Assembly: GCA_002083555.1 (NCBI GenBank) | Contig: MSXN01000018.1 | Location: forward strand, 37,958 to 101,957 | Direction: 5' to 3' | Length of the DNA stretch: 64,000 nt | Origin: Nitrospira sp. ST-bin5 | GTDB taxonomy: Bacteria > Nitrospirota > Nitrospiria > Nitrospirales > Nitrospiraceae | In this document: positions 42,134 to 51,552 of the stretch, piece after piece | Position numbering within the stretch: position 1 is the stretch's first letter | How the letters are laid out: each line of letters opens with the position of its first letter | The notes under the pieces: model-generated | Database searches by the model: none | What the model was told of the DNA's origin: nothing | What the model saw: only the letters and a program-made list of their open reading frames with translations | Position numbers and translations under genes: made by a program

Positions 42134-43915
42134 TTAGAACCCGCTCCCACCGCCGCCGCCGAATCCCCCGCCTGAGGATCCGCCAGACGAGCCGCTGCTG
42201 AATCCGGAGCCGCCGGAGCTGCGCGGCGCGGAGGTCATAGTCGTGGCGGCGACGGCAGACAGTTGCGACAAGTTGCCGGTCAGGTTGCGCGGTCGGAAAT
42301 CAGCAAAGTTGGCTCCTTGATACCAGGTAGGTGGCTGCGTGTAAATGCCGTCGAAGGCGTTCGTCCAATTCTTTTCCACACCCAACGCCATCGCGAACGG
42401 GAGGAATTTCTCGAACATCTCGGGCGTTTTGACAAGACGTTCAAAGCGATCGGATTCGACCCGGGTCAAAAACTCTTCGAAGCCCAGCACTTTTTCCAAC
42501 GCTCTGGTGCCGCGGACTGTCCGGGCCGGCATGATTCGGCCGAACCCGACGATGATGAGCCCCGACAGGAGACTCGCAGCGGCTCCGGTTTGAAAGGCCA
42601 GGCCGATTCGTTCACTCAACCAGGCGCTGCCGAATACGGCGGCGATGCCGACGACGATTCCGCCGATCGTGTACGCCTGCTTTACCCGATCGGGCCGGCG
42701 TGCGTAGTATCCGCGGGTAACGAGCTGGTTGAACAGTGAGGACCGGATGCCGTCCAGGCGCGTGTAAAAGCGGTTGGCCAGGTCGGACAACGCCACCGTG
42801 TCTGCGTGGTCGTCGGTGAGCAGCCCGGTCGGAAAGATCCCTCTCAGAATCGAGGCTTCGTGGGCTTTTAATCCCTCCCAGGCGGAGGAGGGTTGGAGGC
42901 GATGCAAATAGTAGCCGGTGCTCGACCACAAGCCGAGGAGCTTGGGCTCTTGCCGCTCTTCAATCCGTACATAGCCCCGAACGGCCAGATCGATCAAGGT
43001 GGCGGTGATATCGCGAAGGTCGGGCGAGTCATCCACCAAGGTGCCAAGTTCGGCGGGCGTCAGATGGTCGGGGGGCTCGTAGCTGACGATGATGGGGCGC
43101 AGGCGCGGGTCGCGGCCGCGGGTGTACCAGAGATACCACATGATGCCGAACACGCCGACCGGCAAAGCCAGGGGCCAGTTGTATCGGAGGAATAGCTGTG
43201 TCCGCTGCAACGATCCCGGTTCGTCGACCAGCCCTTTATCCCATCCCACGACGGCGGTCAGGCCTTCGCGGAATCCCAGCGGCCGCGTCATCTGATAGTG
43301 GATTTCTGAACCCTCGATTCGGACGTCGGCCTGCTGCTCGCGCGCGCCGTAGGCGCCGCTGAACGCGAGGGCTTTGACGCCGGTCGCCTTTCCGGGCAGC
43401 AGCACTCTGGCGGCCGCCGATTCGATCGGCACATCCCATTCGTCGCCGGTCACGTTCCAATAGAGCTCGTCATGGTCTTCGAAATATTTAAGTCCGTTGG
43501 CCACTCGATAGGTCAGGATCAGTGTCTTGGTGGTGTCTTGTGCGCCGGGAAGCCAGACCTTGAAGCTCCGGTAGTGCCGATCCCGGATGCTGTCGACCTT
43601 GAGCGGAACCCGATGCTCGTCCGTGGCGCTGACCAGGTCCAGCATCAGGGTGTAGTTGAATCCCTGCGGCGTTCGATATTCGACCGGGATATCGCGTTTC
43701 AGTCCGTTCCAGGATCCGGTGAAACGCGGGCGGATCGTTTCCGTTACCAGGAGGTCTCCGCTGGGGAGTACCTGAATGTCGGCCTGGAACTGCTCGATGA
43801 CGAGCGAGCGGGCGTCGGCGAGGGCGCGTCCGTCAGTCAGAAACCACGCGACAAGCAGGAGGCCCAGGCGAATGACGTATCGTGCGTGCATAGGGGATAG
43901 AGCCGTTCGCTCCAT
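42134..43915 (-). CDS. DUF2207 membrane protein
   Basis: A 593-residue protein with a signal peptide, a long extracytoplasmic beta-rich domain (IEQFQADIQVLPSGDLLVTE is the standard DUF2207 opening), a membrane segment near residue 245, a soluble helical region, two more membrane helices near 425-460, and a C-terminal Gly/Ser-rich tail. Such tails are common at the end of this family. Function unknown. It follows lemA by 8 bp; the lemA-DUF2207 pair is widely conserved. Confidence 0.87.
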   Translation of the reverse strand: MERTALSPMHARYVIRLGLLLVAWFLTDGRALADARSLVIEQFQADIQVLPSGDLLVTETIRPRFTGSWNGLKRDIPVEYRTPQGFNYTLMLDLVSATDEHRVPLKVDSIRDRHYRSFKVWLPGAQDTTKTLILTYRVANGLKYFEDHDELYWNVTGDEWDVPIESAAARVLLPGKATGVKALAFSGAYGAREQQADVRIEGSEIHYQMTRPLGFREGLTAVVGWDKGLVDEPGSLQRTQLFLRYNWPLALPVGVFGIMWYLWYTRGRDPRLRPIIVSYEPPDHLTPAELGTLVDDSPDLRDITATLIDLAVRGYVRIEERQEPKLLGLWSSTGYYLHRLQPSSAWEGLKAHEASILRGIFPTGLLTDDHADTVALSDLANRFYTRLDGIRSSLFNQLVTRGYYARRPDRVKQAYTIGGIVVGIAAVFGSAWLSERIGLAFQTGAAASLLSGLIIVGFGRIMPARTVRGTRALEKVLGFEEFLTRVESDRFERLVKTPEMFEKFLPFAMALGVEKNWTNAFDGIYTQPPTWYQGANFADFRPRNLTGNLSQLSAVAATTMTSAPRSSGGSGFSSGSSGGSSGGGFGGGGGSGF

Positions 43916-43923
43916 CGGTGCAA

Positions 43924-44487
43924 TCAGCGGGAAGCCTGCTCAAAGCTGACTTTCGGCACGGCCCGCTCCGTCGCATCGGCCAGTTCAAAAAACTCCCCCT
44001 GCTTGAAGCTGAAGAAGCCGGCGATGAGGTTGGAGGGGAATTCCTGGATCTTCGTGTTCAGGTCGCGCACCACGGCATTGTAGTACCGGCGGGCATTCTG
44101 CACGGCTTCTTCGATCTGGTTGAGCGAGGCCTGGAGCTGAGTGAAGCTTTCCACAGCGCGGAGTTGCGGATAGGCTTCGGCGAGTGCAAAGAGTGATTTC
44201 AACGATTGAGCGAGCAGACCCTCGGCTTCCGCTTTGGTGGAGGGGGTGGTGGCGGCTATGGCACGGTTGCGGGCGGTGATCACGGCTTCGAGCGTCTGCT
44301 TCTCGTGCCCCGCATAGCCCTTGACCGTTTCGATCAGGTTAGGAAGAAGATCGTATCGGCGCTTCAACTGCACATCGATGTCGGCCCAGGCATTCGCCGA
44401 TTGGACTTTCAACCGGACTAAGGAATTGTAGATGCCGATGACCAGCAGCACCAATCCGGCCAGCACCAGCAATAGTATCCAAGCCAT
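43924..44487 (-). CDS. lemA: LemA family protein
   Basis: A 187-residue protein with one N-terminal membrane helix (residues about 3-22) and a helical bundle: YNSLVRLKVQSANAWADIDV, LKRRYDLLPNLIETVKGYAG and YNAVVRDLNTKIQEFP are the hallmark segments. The molecular role is unknown; the protein is probably anchored with its C-terminus outside. It is cotranscribed with the DUF2207 gene. Confidence 0.93.
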   Translation of the reverse strand: MAWILLLVLAGLVLLVIGIYNSLVRLKVQSANAWADIDVQLKRRYDLLPNLIETVKGYAGHEKQTLEAVITARNRAIAATTPSTKAEAEGLLAQSLKSLFALAEAYPQLRAVESFTQLQASLNQIEEAVQNARRYYNAVVRDLNTKIQEFPSNLIAGFFSFKQGEFFELADATERAVPKVSFEQASR

Positions 44488-44621
44488 GAGTCATCCTCCT
44501 CGTTTACGCACGGCAGCGCAGCTCTTGCTCAGCACACAGTCGTAAAACTATATCCGTAAGGGTGTGAGCTGTAAAGCAATCCACTGCTGCTGACCGGTTT
44601 AGCGGTCAGCAGGGGGGAAGA

Positions 44622-45086
44622 CTATTCGAGGAGGGGAAGGATTCTTGTGGCCACGGCTTGCACGAAGCCTTCTTGCTCGGTGACGACCTTGAGCCCTTGA
44701 AAGCTCAAGTAGTAGCCGCCGTGGCTGGGCGCTTGAATGGTGGCACTCACTTCGACCCGTTGGCCGTCCTCAATTTCAGGGTCACGGATGAGCGGCCTTC
44801 CGCAAATGCCCAGCACGGCCACGGACATGACGCCTGTGTCGTCTTCGAGTTTAAAGAGGTACGCGCCGTAGCAGGCGGTATCGTTAGGGAGCTTGTACGG
44901 ATCGAGCGGTTGCACGTCTCTCGCAGTGCCTTGGAGGGTGACCTGCCGCAAATGATAGATCCGGGGTTCTTCGAGGATCTGCTGGATGGGAATCGGCTCC
45001 TCCGCCAGGAGGATTGTCGGAAGCCCCATGATCATCAGGATGGTCGCGGCACCGAACTGGAGGAGGACAAGTCTGTATGAGCGCAT
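44622..45086 (-). CDS. Exported OB-fold-like hypothetical protein, 154 aa
   Basis: A signal peptide (residues about 1-28, ending LLAEE) is followed by a small beta-rich domain: YHLRQVTLQGTARDVQPL and EDGQRVEVSATIQAPS resemble an OB fold of the tRNA_anti-like type seen in periplasmic proteins. Two cysteines (CYGAYLF, GICGRP) may form a disulfide. The start could also be ATG 45104. It is divergent from the M20 peptidase gene. Confidence 0.7.
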   Translation of the reverse strand: MRSYRLVLLQFGAATILMIMGLPTILLAEEPIPIQQILEEPRIYHLRQVTLQGTARDVQPLDPYKLPNDTACYGAYLFKLEDDTGVMSVAVLGICGRPLIRDPEIEDGQRVEVSATIQAPSHGGYYLSFQGLKVVTEQEGFVQAVATRILPLLE

Positions 45087-45134
45087 GGGCGCAGATTCTA
45101 CCATTGTTTACTCAAGAAGTGCCCCACGGCCGCC

Positions 45135-45163
45135 TTTCGCTTCCCGCCGTGGGCCGCTATAAT
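45135..45163 (+). promoter_or_regulatory. Promoter of the M20 peptidase gene
   Basis: A perfect TATAAT (45158-45163) lies 27 bp before ATG 45191. The -35 position (45135-45140, TTTCGC) is weak. Transcription should start near 45170, leaving a 20-nt leader that contains GGAGGG. Confidence 0.5.
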
Positions 45164-45190
45164 CTGCGCCCAGAACATGTGGAGGGATGC

Positions 45191-46561
45191 ATGACGGTGA
45201 ATAAGCAGCAGCTCAAGAAATATATTGCGGACAGCCGGCCGCGATTTGAAGATCTTCTGGGGCAATTGGTGGAGGTGCCGTCTATCAGCATGGATCCGGC
45301 CCGGGCGGGGGAGATGCCGCGCGCCGCGACGCTGGCCGTGCAATATTTGAAGAGTCTTGGCGCCGACGCACAAGTCGTCGAAACCGGCGGCTATCCGATC
45401 ATTTCCGGAGGGTGGACGACGGGAACCAATTACCCGACGGTCACCATCTACAACCATCTCGACGTGCAGCCGGCGCAGGAGCCGGAGTGGAAAGAGTCGC
45501 CGTTCGCCTTTCGCAAAGACAACGGCATTTATCATGGCCGAGGTGCGACGGACGACAAAGGCCCGGCGCTGTCGGCGTTGCTCGGGGCCCGTTATGCGAT
45601 CGAACAGGGCGTTCCGATCAACATTCGCTTTTTGTGGGAGTTGGAAGAGGAGATTGGCAGTCCGCATTTCGCCGCGGGTCTCAAGAACCGTGCAGCTATT
45701 CCACGGCCGGATTCCGTCGTGGTGTCGGATACGATTTGGATCGCCAAGGGCAAACCTGCCATGCCTTACGGGCTGCGCGGATTGATCGGCGCGCGCTTAA
45801 CGCTTAAGACGGGAACGAAGGATGCCCATTCGGGTGTCACCGGTGGAGCCGCCCGCAATCCGCTCGCGGAATTGATGGAAGTGGCGTCTGCCTGTGTGGA
45901 TGCCAAAACCGGCAAGGTGAAGATTCCCGGGTTCTACAATGACGTGGTCGAGCCGACGAAGGCGGAGATCAAGAGCTTTCTCAAGTCAGGCTTCCAAGTC
46001 TCCAAGTTCAAGCAGGCCTACGGATTCCAGACGCTGCGCACGCAGGATCCTGCAGAGATCATGCGCCGTATCTGGGCGGCCCCAACATTTGAAGTGCACG
46101 GGTTGACCGGCGGCTATCAGGGGCCCGGCGTCAAGACCGTCGTGCCGGGTCACGGAGAGCTGAAAGTCAGCATGCGACTGGTGCCCAATCAGACGCCTGA
46201 GAAAGCCTTCGCGTTGTTGAAGAAATTTGTCGCCAAACTGAATCCCAACGTCAAGGTCGAGGCGGAAGGCATGTTGCAGCCGTTCCAGGGATTATTCCAA
46301 GGACCCTACGTCGAGGCGGTGAAGCGGGCGGCAAAGGCGGGATTCGGCAAAGAGCCGGCCTTCATTCGTGAGGGCGGCTCGATCGGGGCCGTCGTCACGA
46401 TGCAAAAGGCCTGGAAGGTCCCGATTCTCTTCATGGGTCTCAGCCTGCCCGAGCACGGCTATCATGCGCCGAACGAATACTTCGATTGGGGTCAGGCCTC
46501 CAGCGGCATGACCGCCTTCGCGCATTATTTTGAAGAGCTGGCGAAGATGGGGAAGAGGTAG
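45191..46561 (+). CDS. M20 family metallopeptidase (dipeptidase)
   Basis: A 456-residue co-catalytic zinc peptidase. TIYNHLDVQPAQEPEW (first zinc His and Asp), GRGATDDKGP (bridging Asp), WELEEEIGSPH (catalytic Glu pair), VVSDTIW and LPEHGYHAPNEYFDW (final His) give the full M20 ligand set. A lid/dimerisation domain lies between about 195 and 320. It resembles carnosinase-type dipeptidases. GGAGGG ends 4 nt before ATG 45191; the frame upstream of it overlaps the divergent promoter and is not used. Confidence 0.93.
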   Translation: MTVNKQQLKKYIADSRPRFEDLLGQLVEVPSISMDPARAGEMPRAATLAVQYLKSLGADAQVVETGGYPIISGGWTTGTNYPTVTIYNHLDVQPAQEPEWKESPFAFRKDNGIYHGRGATDDKGPALSALLGARYAIEQGVPINIRFLWELEEEIGSPHFAAGLKNRAAIPRPDSVVVSDTIWIAKGKPAMPYGLRGLIGARLTLKTGTKDAHSGVTGGAARNPLAELMEVASACVDAKTGKVKIPGFYNDVVEPTKAEIKSFLKSGFQVSKFKQAYGFQTLRTQDPAEIMRRIWAAPTFEVHGLTGGYQGPGVKTVVPGHGELKVSMRLVPNQTPEKAFALLKKFVAKLNPNVKVEAEGMLQPFQGLFQGPYVEAVKRAAKAGFGKEPAFIREGGSIGAVVTMQKAWKVPILFMGLSLPEHGYHAPNEYFDWGQASSGMTAFAHYFEELAKMGKR

Positions 46562-46564
46562 GGG

Positions 46565-46660
46565 AGGGAGTGGCCGGATGGCTCTTCTTGCTCGCTGAGG
46601 CCCCACGGTGAAGCGGTGGTCCCTCAATGCGCGCAGTGAAGGACCATCCGGCCACTCCCT
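46565..46660. repeat. Perfect 17-bp inverted repeat between convergent genes
   Basis: Arms at 46565-46581 (AGGGAGTGGCCGGATGG) and 46644-46660 are perfect reverse complements with a 62-nt interior. The interior holds an imperfect stem (GAGGCCCCAC against GTGGTCCCTC). The element starts 4 bp after the M20 stop and ends 96 bp before the response regulator's stop, so it could terminate both convergent genes or be a mobile palindromic element. Confidence 0.85.
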
Positions 46661-46756
46661 TAGGTATGAGAGTAGAGTGGAGGCTTGAAGCTGAGCGAGT
46701 CGTCTCTTGTGCTTGTTCGACGTGCGCATTGAGGATTCCCCGCAGGCGGGTATTGC

Positions 46757-47392
46757 TCAGCCGGCTTTCGGATAGGACTGTTCCATGCAGTCGGGGCAGA
46801 TATCCCGTTCTAGTTTCCTCTCGAAGCACTGTTCCAGATAATCTTCGATCCGTTTCCGATAGGTTCCATCCGAGCGGACCCGTTTGCATTTCGCGCAAAT
46901 CGCAATCAGGCCGCGCAAGTTCTTGAGCTCCTTGAGCGCCCGTTCCAGCTCCTCGGTCTTCGTCAGGAGCTCCTGCTCGCGGAGGATGCGGGCATCGAGT
47001 TCCTGCTTCAGGCTCATCGCCGTAGACACTCTGGCAACCAGTTCGACGGGCACGATGGGCTTTCTCAGGAAATCAGTGGCGCCAGCGGTGTACGAGGCTC
47101 GCAGATCCGCCGCATCTGTTTTAGCCGTGACCACAATAATAGGCGTACGCTCCGTGCGCTCGAAGGAGCGGATCTGCCGGCAGGCTTCCAGGCCGTCGAT
47201 GTTCGCCATCATCAAGTCCATCAGGATCACATCCGGATCATAGGGGGTGATTTGCCGGCCTATGATGCCGAGGAGTTCCAGCGCCTGGCGTCCGGACTCG
47301 GCGGTGATGATTGGGCCGTAGCCGGCCTCTTGCAGGACCCGCTGAAGAAGCAGGCGGCTTTCCTCAGAATCGTCAACAAGCAGAATACTCAT
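46757..47392 (-). CDS. Response regulator with coiled coil and C-terminal zinc ribbon
   Basis: A 211-residue regulator. Residues 1-125 form a receiver domain (ILLVDDSEESRLLLQRVL, DVILMDLMMANIDGLE with the phosphorylated Asp, IIVVTAKT, DFLRKPI). A helical linker (LTKTEELERALKELKNL) joins it to a C-terminal segment with ICAKCKRVRSDG and ICPDCMEQS, a two-CxxC zinc ribbon usually found at the end of histidine kinases. There is no DNA-binding or enzymatic output domain, so it probably acts by protein contact. Confidence 0.87.
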   Translation of the reverse strand: MSILLVDDSEESRLLLQRVLQEAGYGPIITAESGRQALELLGIIGRQITPYDPDVILMDLMMANIDGLEACRQIRSFERTERTPIIVVTAKTDAADLRASYTAGATDFLRKPIVPVELVARVSTAMSLKQELDARILREQELLTKTEELERALKELKNLRGLIAICAKCKRVRSDGTYRKRIEDYLEQCFERKLERDICPDCMEQSYPKAG

Positions 47393-47672
47393 GTGCCTAC
47401 GAACGCCTCAATATCCAGCCGGTTCCGCGGGCCATCGGGGTCTTTCAGGATGTGGGTCAATTCTTATCCAATTGGACCCTCGCCGCCTGTCCGCTAAAAT
47501 CTTCCAGGAGATCAGATCATAACGGACGCTGGGGAAAGCCCCTAGATATTTCGTATTTTGAGAGAGGTGCTGTCTGGGAATTCTGTGGTGCAAGAGCTTG
47601 CTCAGACAGGCAGATTGCGACCTGTGGCGTCCGACAGGCTGAGCCGGCGGACGCCACGGCATGCGGTCTACG

Positions 47673-49394
47673 TTATGGTTTATGTTCTTCCGCCGTGGCC
47701 AGGATCGGTTGGAACATCGGATCGGCGTCCAGCACGGCTTTGAGCAATTCGGAATGGAGGAAATAGCGCCAGATTTCGTCGGTCTTGCCTGGTACTTCGT
47801 TGAACCAGCGTTTGGCTTCTGTGACGTGGTGCAGCAGCTTGGCCTTATCCCCGTAGTTGGGCATGAAAATCATGCTGTAGGCCATCGTGTATTCTGCCAG
47901 GAATTTGTCGAGGGGCAGATCGGCCACTGCCAGCGAGGCGTCTGCATCGGCGTAGGCACGGTTGATTTCCGGATCGTGCAGGATCCTGTTCCACGCGGAC
48001 TTGTGCAGGCGGGACCAGGCGAGTTGCAGCAAGGCCTCGGCCTTGGCTGATCTTCGCGTATCCGGAATCTCTTTGGCCAAGGCCTCGTGGGTTTCAATGG
48101 CGGCCTGCTGGTCGTTGTTCCAGCGATAGGCGACGCCCAACCGGAATCGGTTGTCGAGTTGTTCGGGACGGACCTTGGCGAGGGCTTCGGCGGCCGGCAA
48201 GAGACGGAAGAGGAAATCGGCCGGCGTTGGTTGCAAGAGCCCGCCCATCTCCATCCCGTTCGAGAGGTCCGTCCTCGTCGATTGGGCATAGATGTTCCAG
48301 TAGAATTCGTCGACGACCAGGGTCAGGGCCGGGTCTCTGATGGTGAGATTGTGCCCGTTACCCCCTTCCCGCAGCAGGACCGCGTAGAGATTTCTGGTGA
48401 GGACGGTCAGTGCGTCCGGTTGATTCGGGTCGATGATCAGCACGCGGTTGAGCAGAGCCACCCGGTCGCGCAACTCAGGGAACGTGGCGGCTCGTGCTGC
48501 CGCTGCGGTGAGCGTCCCCGGCTGATCGCCCGGCCCCCACCACACCATAGATTCAGGCAGTGGTCGGCTGATCTCCGTTGTGAAGGGGATTTTCTCCGCG
48601 ACCATTCCCGCGACGGACGGTTTGGTGATCACCGGCAGATTGAATACGGCGGCGTCACCCGGGAAGCCATGCTTTTTCAGCCCCGTGAAGACGACCCACT
48701 GTGTCGTGATGGACTTTAGCGACTTGCGCGCCCGCTTGATGGTGTTCGTCCACTTGACCGTCCCTTCGGCATAGGTGACCGGTGAGGCCAGTGGATCCTG
48801 GTACTGGACGCTCAACAAGACAAGTGTCGTGGGCACGGCCAGGATCTTTCCGTTGGCGTCCAATCGGAAAGAGCTGGATGGCAGGGACTGGCTTTTGGTG
48901 ACGGTGACGCGGAGGCCGCTGCCCGGAGGAGAGATCCCAAGCTCTTCCATGACGAAGGCCGATGCCGGCATGCGCGCGAATTCGTCTCCGAAGAAGACCA
49001 GCGGGCCGGTGCTCGGCCAGAGGGCCGTCATTCCCACGTCGTCGCGTTTCAATGCGGGCGCATGGGCGGTTTTCAAGCCCTCCCAACAGGATTCATATGA
49101 CGGGTCGGTAGCCTGGGGGTAGGCCTTCAATCCCGACGGGGTGGCCCCGAGGAGACGAAATTGACAGGCAAAGTCCAACTGTCCGACTGTAACGTGATCT
49201 CCCTTGGCGAGGGCTTCGGCATAACGCCGCGCGGTATCGGCAGCCGGATCGTTGGCATGGCCGGCCGGTTTGGATTTGTGCGAGGTCGCCGCGAAGGCTG
49301 CCTCCATTCCTGACCATCCTGCCAGGAGGGCGGTCATCAGAGTGAGCAGAATGGACGCACGAAGGTTGTTGTGGATACGACCGATCATCATCAT
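47673..49394 (-). CDS. Exported hypothetical protein, 573 aa
   Basis: A signal peptide (ending AAFA near residue 36) is followed by a large soluble region. The C-terminal half has helical repeats of TPR-like character (LLPAAEALAKVRPEQLDNRF, AIETHEALAKEIPD, AKAEALLQLAWSRLH). I do not recognise the N-terminal domain. Several ATGs follow a GTG at 49397; ATG 49394 has AGGA 8 nt upstream. It lies downstream of the ECF sigma/anti-sigma pair by 178 bp and could be one of its targets. Confidence 0.75.
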   Translation of the reverse strand: MMMIGRIHNNLRASILLTLMTALLAGWSGMEAAFAATSHKSKPAGHANDPAADTARRYAEALAKGDHVTVGQLDFACQFRLLGATPSGLKAYPQATDPSYESCWEGLKTAHAPALKRDDVGMTALWPSTGPLVFFGDEFARMPASAFVMEELGISPPGSGLRVTVTKSQSLPSSSFRLDANGKILAVPTTLVLLSVQYQDPLASPVTYAEGTVKWTNTIKRARKSLKSITTQWVVFTGLKKHGFPGDAAVFNLPVITKPSVAGMVAEKIPFTTEISRPLPESMVWWGPGDQPGTLTAAAARAATFPELRDRVALLNRVLIIDPNQPDALTVLTRNLYAVLLREGGNGHNLTIRDPALTLVVDEFYWNIYAQSTRTDLSNGMEMGGLLQPTPADFLFRLLPAAEALAKVRPEQLDNRFRLGVAYRWNNDQQAAIETHEALAKEIPDTRRSAKAEALLQLAWSRLHKSAWNRILHDPEINRAYADADASLAVADLPLDKFLAEYTMAYSMIFMPNYGDKAKLLHHVTEAKRWFNEVPGKTDEIWRYFLHSELLKAVLDADPMFQPILATAEEHKP

Positions 49395-49572
49395 CACCTA
49401 TTTCCTGGACGCACATGATAAGGGCTAAAGACCGGTACTGTAGCATGGTGTCGGACGAATCTGAAAGAGGCCAGGGGAGCGGATTTGCCGATATTCAGCG
49501 GGAGGGGCGGCCCGTGATCATCCGGAAGCGCCTGACCTGCTCGAGGCGGGAATCGTGAAATGTTTGAAGTCG

Positions 49573-49872
49573 TTAGCGCGGGCTTGCGGCGCGGAGAATG
49601 TCGTTTCGCATGCGGGCTCGTTCGGCCTGTGAGAGGGTCGGTGCCGGTTGGTGTTGGCAGAGGGCGACGGTTTGTCTGAGCGAGGCGACGAATTCCTCGC
49701 AGTTGGGGCAGGCGCCGAGGTGTTTGCGCAACTCATCGCACAGCGTGCCGGGCAATTCATCGTCGATGTAGGCGGATAGTTTTTTTAAGATGGCCACACA
49801 GCGTCCTTTCCCGTGACGGTGGGGGCGGGCTGGTTTCCGCTGAACGGATCGGGTCGTCGTCCGCTTGGACAT
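49573..49872 (-). CDS. Zinc-finger anti-sigma factor
   Basis: A 99-residue protein with a ZAS-type zinc-binding helix pair: ILKKLSAYIDDELP, then C...H..GACPNC (HxxxCxxC), which binds and masks the ECF sigma factor. No membrane segment follows, so it is a soluble anti-sigma, possibly redox-sensitive through its zinc thiols. It starts 2 bp after the sigma factor stop, the standard arrangement. Confidence 0.87.
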   Translation of the reverse strand: MSKRTTTRSVQRKPARPHRHGKGRCVAILKKLSAYIDDELPGTLCDELRKHLGACPNCEEFVASLRQTVALCQHQPAPTLSQAERARMRNDILRAASPR

Positions 49873-49874
49873 GG

Positions 49875-50516
49875 CTAGCGTCCTCCTTGCATGATCGGGT
49901 GGCCGTTGTGCGATGGTTCGGATGTGGCAATCCCCTGCGCGCTGAGTTCGCGCCGGACAAACAAGCGCGCCCGATGCAGCCGGGACTTCACGGCGCGCTC
50001 ATTGAGCCCGACGATGCTGCCGACTTCTTTGGCGCTCAGCCCTTCCATGTCGCGCAGAACCAGCACCATGCGATATTTCTTGGGCAGTTTGGCAATCGCC
50101 CGATCGAGCGCCTGGCGCAGTTCTTTATTCTGCAGCGCCTCTTCCGGGCTGAGCCCGTCCACCGGAATCTGCAGGCGAAATTCCCCTTCCGAAGTCGGGA
50201 TGAATTCTTCCAGAGACAGCTCCCGGTCCGGCGCTCCTTTCCGTTTGCGCCGCATGCGCGAGCAGGCCCGCGCCGCAATGGCATAGAGCCAGGTCGAGAC
50301 CCGCGCATCCCCGCGGAATGTCTGGTAGCCCCGATAGGCATTGAGAAACGTTTCCTGTACCAGATCCTTCGCCGCTTCGGGTTCCCCGCAGAGTCTGGTT
50401 GCAAAGCGGTACATCTGATCGACATGGTCTCGATATAACGTATCAAAGCTCGCAACGGTGCGCGCCTCATTGTGGGAGGCCTGCGCGGGCTTTTTGGCAG
50501 GAGCTGGAGTTTTCAT
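49875..50516 (-). CDS. ECF RNA polymerase sigma factor
   Basis: A 213-residue sigma70-family ECF factor. Region 2 is FDTLYRDHVDQMYRFATRLC and DLVQETFLNAYRGYQTF (-10 recognition), and region 4 is LPKKYRMVLVLRDMEGLSAK with the HTH VGLNERAVKSRLHRAR (-35 recognition). A 35-residue insertion with acidic residues separates them. The cognate anti-sigma gene follows directly. Target genes are not known; the 573-residue exported protein downstream is one candidate. Confidence 0.93.
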   Translation of the reverse strand: MKTPAPAKKPAQASHNEARTVASFDTLYRDHVDQMYRFATRLCGEPEAAKDLVQETFLNAYRGYQTFRGDARVSTWLYAIAARACSRMRRKRKGAPDRELSLEEFIPTSEGEFRLQIPVDGLSPEEALQNKELRQALDRAIAKLPKKYRMVLVLRDMEGLSAKEVGSIVGLNERAVKSRLHRARLFVRRELSAQGIATSEPSHNGHPIMQGGR

Positions 50517-50580
50517 GCTTGTGCCGGAGAGTCTACGGAGAGATCGAAAACACTGTCAAGGATGACAGAGAGCCCGGAGT

Positions 50581-51552
50581 TTAATTGAAGTGATGAAAAT
50601 CGACAACCATTCCCTCGCCATTGAGTTCAACGGTGATCGGACTGCCTTCTTTAACTCCGGCTAAAGCGGATTTTCCGCGATCGGTCGGGAACGTGTGTTC
50701 ACCGGCAGGGGTCCAGAATTTCACCCCGGTGTGATCTGGGGTTGAGAATTCAAGCGGGCCGGTGATGAACCGGCGTATCGGGGCCGTCCCATTGGCCGGG
50801 GTCAAGTCGGCCACGACCGAGTGGTGATGAACATGGAGCGTCATGGTCTGGCCGACCTTGGCGTTCTTGATCCCGATCTTGGCATTGACGTTGATCACGC
50901 CGATCGGCGTTTTAAAGAAAATGAAATTCGACTTCAGCTTGGACACCGTCCCGCTCAAGAGCACATGCGCGTCCGATCCACTGGGGGGCACTTGGCCGAT
51001 CTGCAGATCGAATTGGAGGTCATGCATGCCGATGATCGTGCCGGCGTCATCGACCTCCACGGTGACCGGATCACCGTCATGGAGCGCGGAGAGCTTCGAC
51101 TCATGAGTTCCGTAGTGAAACGATGTGTCACCGTCCGGAGTCCAGCGGATCAGTTCTTTCGTGTCTCCCGAGCCCTTCACAACAGGACCGGCCAGGTAGC
51201 GATGGACGAGAGAATCGTCGGCCCGCTTGCGGATCTCAACGACCATACTGGACCCGTGAATCCAGAATAAGACGCTCTGCGAGGCGCGCATGTCTTTCAA
51301 TGTCGATGTCGAACTGAGCGTCAGCAGTCCCACGGGCGTCCTCAGGAACACGATGCCCGGCTTCGCTCTCCAGACCGATCCCTTGAGTGCAATGGACGGG
51401 CTGGCCTCATCGTGATCGGTCGAGGCGGACGGATCTGGCTGGGTGGCCGGGGGCGTTTGCGCGAGACTCGATGTGGAGAATCCTTGCAGCCAGAGTCCGC
51501 TCAGGGAAGCGCAGAGGAGCATAAGGCGAACGATGGTCGATAGTGGCGTCAT
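50581..51552 (-). CDS. Exported protein with two tandem homologous domains
   Basis: A 323-residue protein. After a signal peptide (ending SLAQ) come two similar domains of about 130 residues. Each runs from GxVxxxKxxxxFxxTPxG through GPxxxxS and a WTPxGxxxF segment to a closing VTVEx(D/N)xxGxxxxxH: KPGIVFLRTPVGLLTL and KSNFIFFKTPIGVINV, WTPDGDTSFHYG and WTPAGEHTFPTD. This points to an internal gene duplication. No known family is recognised; it is probably periplasmic. ATG 51552 is preferred over an upstream TTG. Confidence 0.75.
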   Translation of the reverse strand: MTPLSTIVRLMLLCASLSGLWLQGFSTSSLAQTPPATQPDPSASTDHDEASPSIALKGSVWRAKPGIVFLRTPVGLLTLSSTSTLKDMRASQSVLFWIHGSSMVVEIRKRADDSLVHRYLAGPVVKGSGDTKELIRWTPDGDTSFHYGTHESKLSALHDGDPVTVEVDDAGTIIGMHDLQFDLQIGQVPPSGSDAHVLLSGTVSKLKSNFIFFKTPIGVINVNAKIGIKNAKVGQTMTLHVHHHSVVADLTPANGTAPIRRFITGPLEFSTPDHTGVKFWTPAGEHTFPTDRGKSALAGVKEGSPITVELNGEGMVVDFHHFN

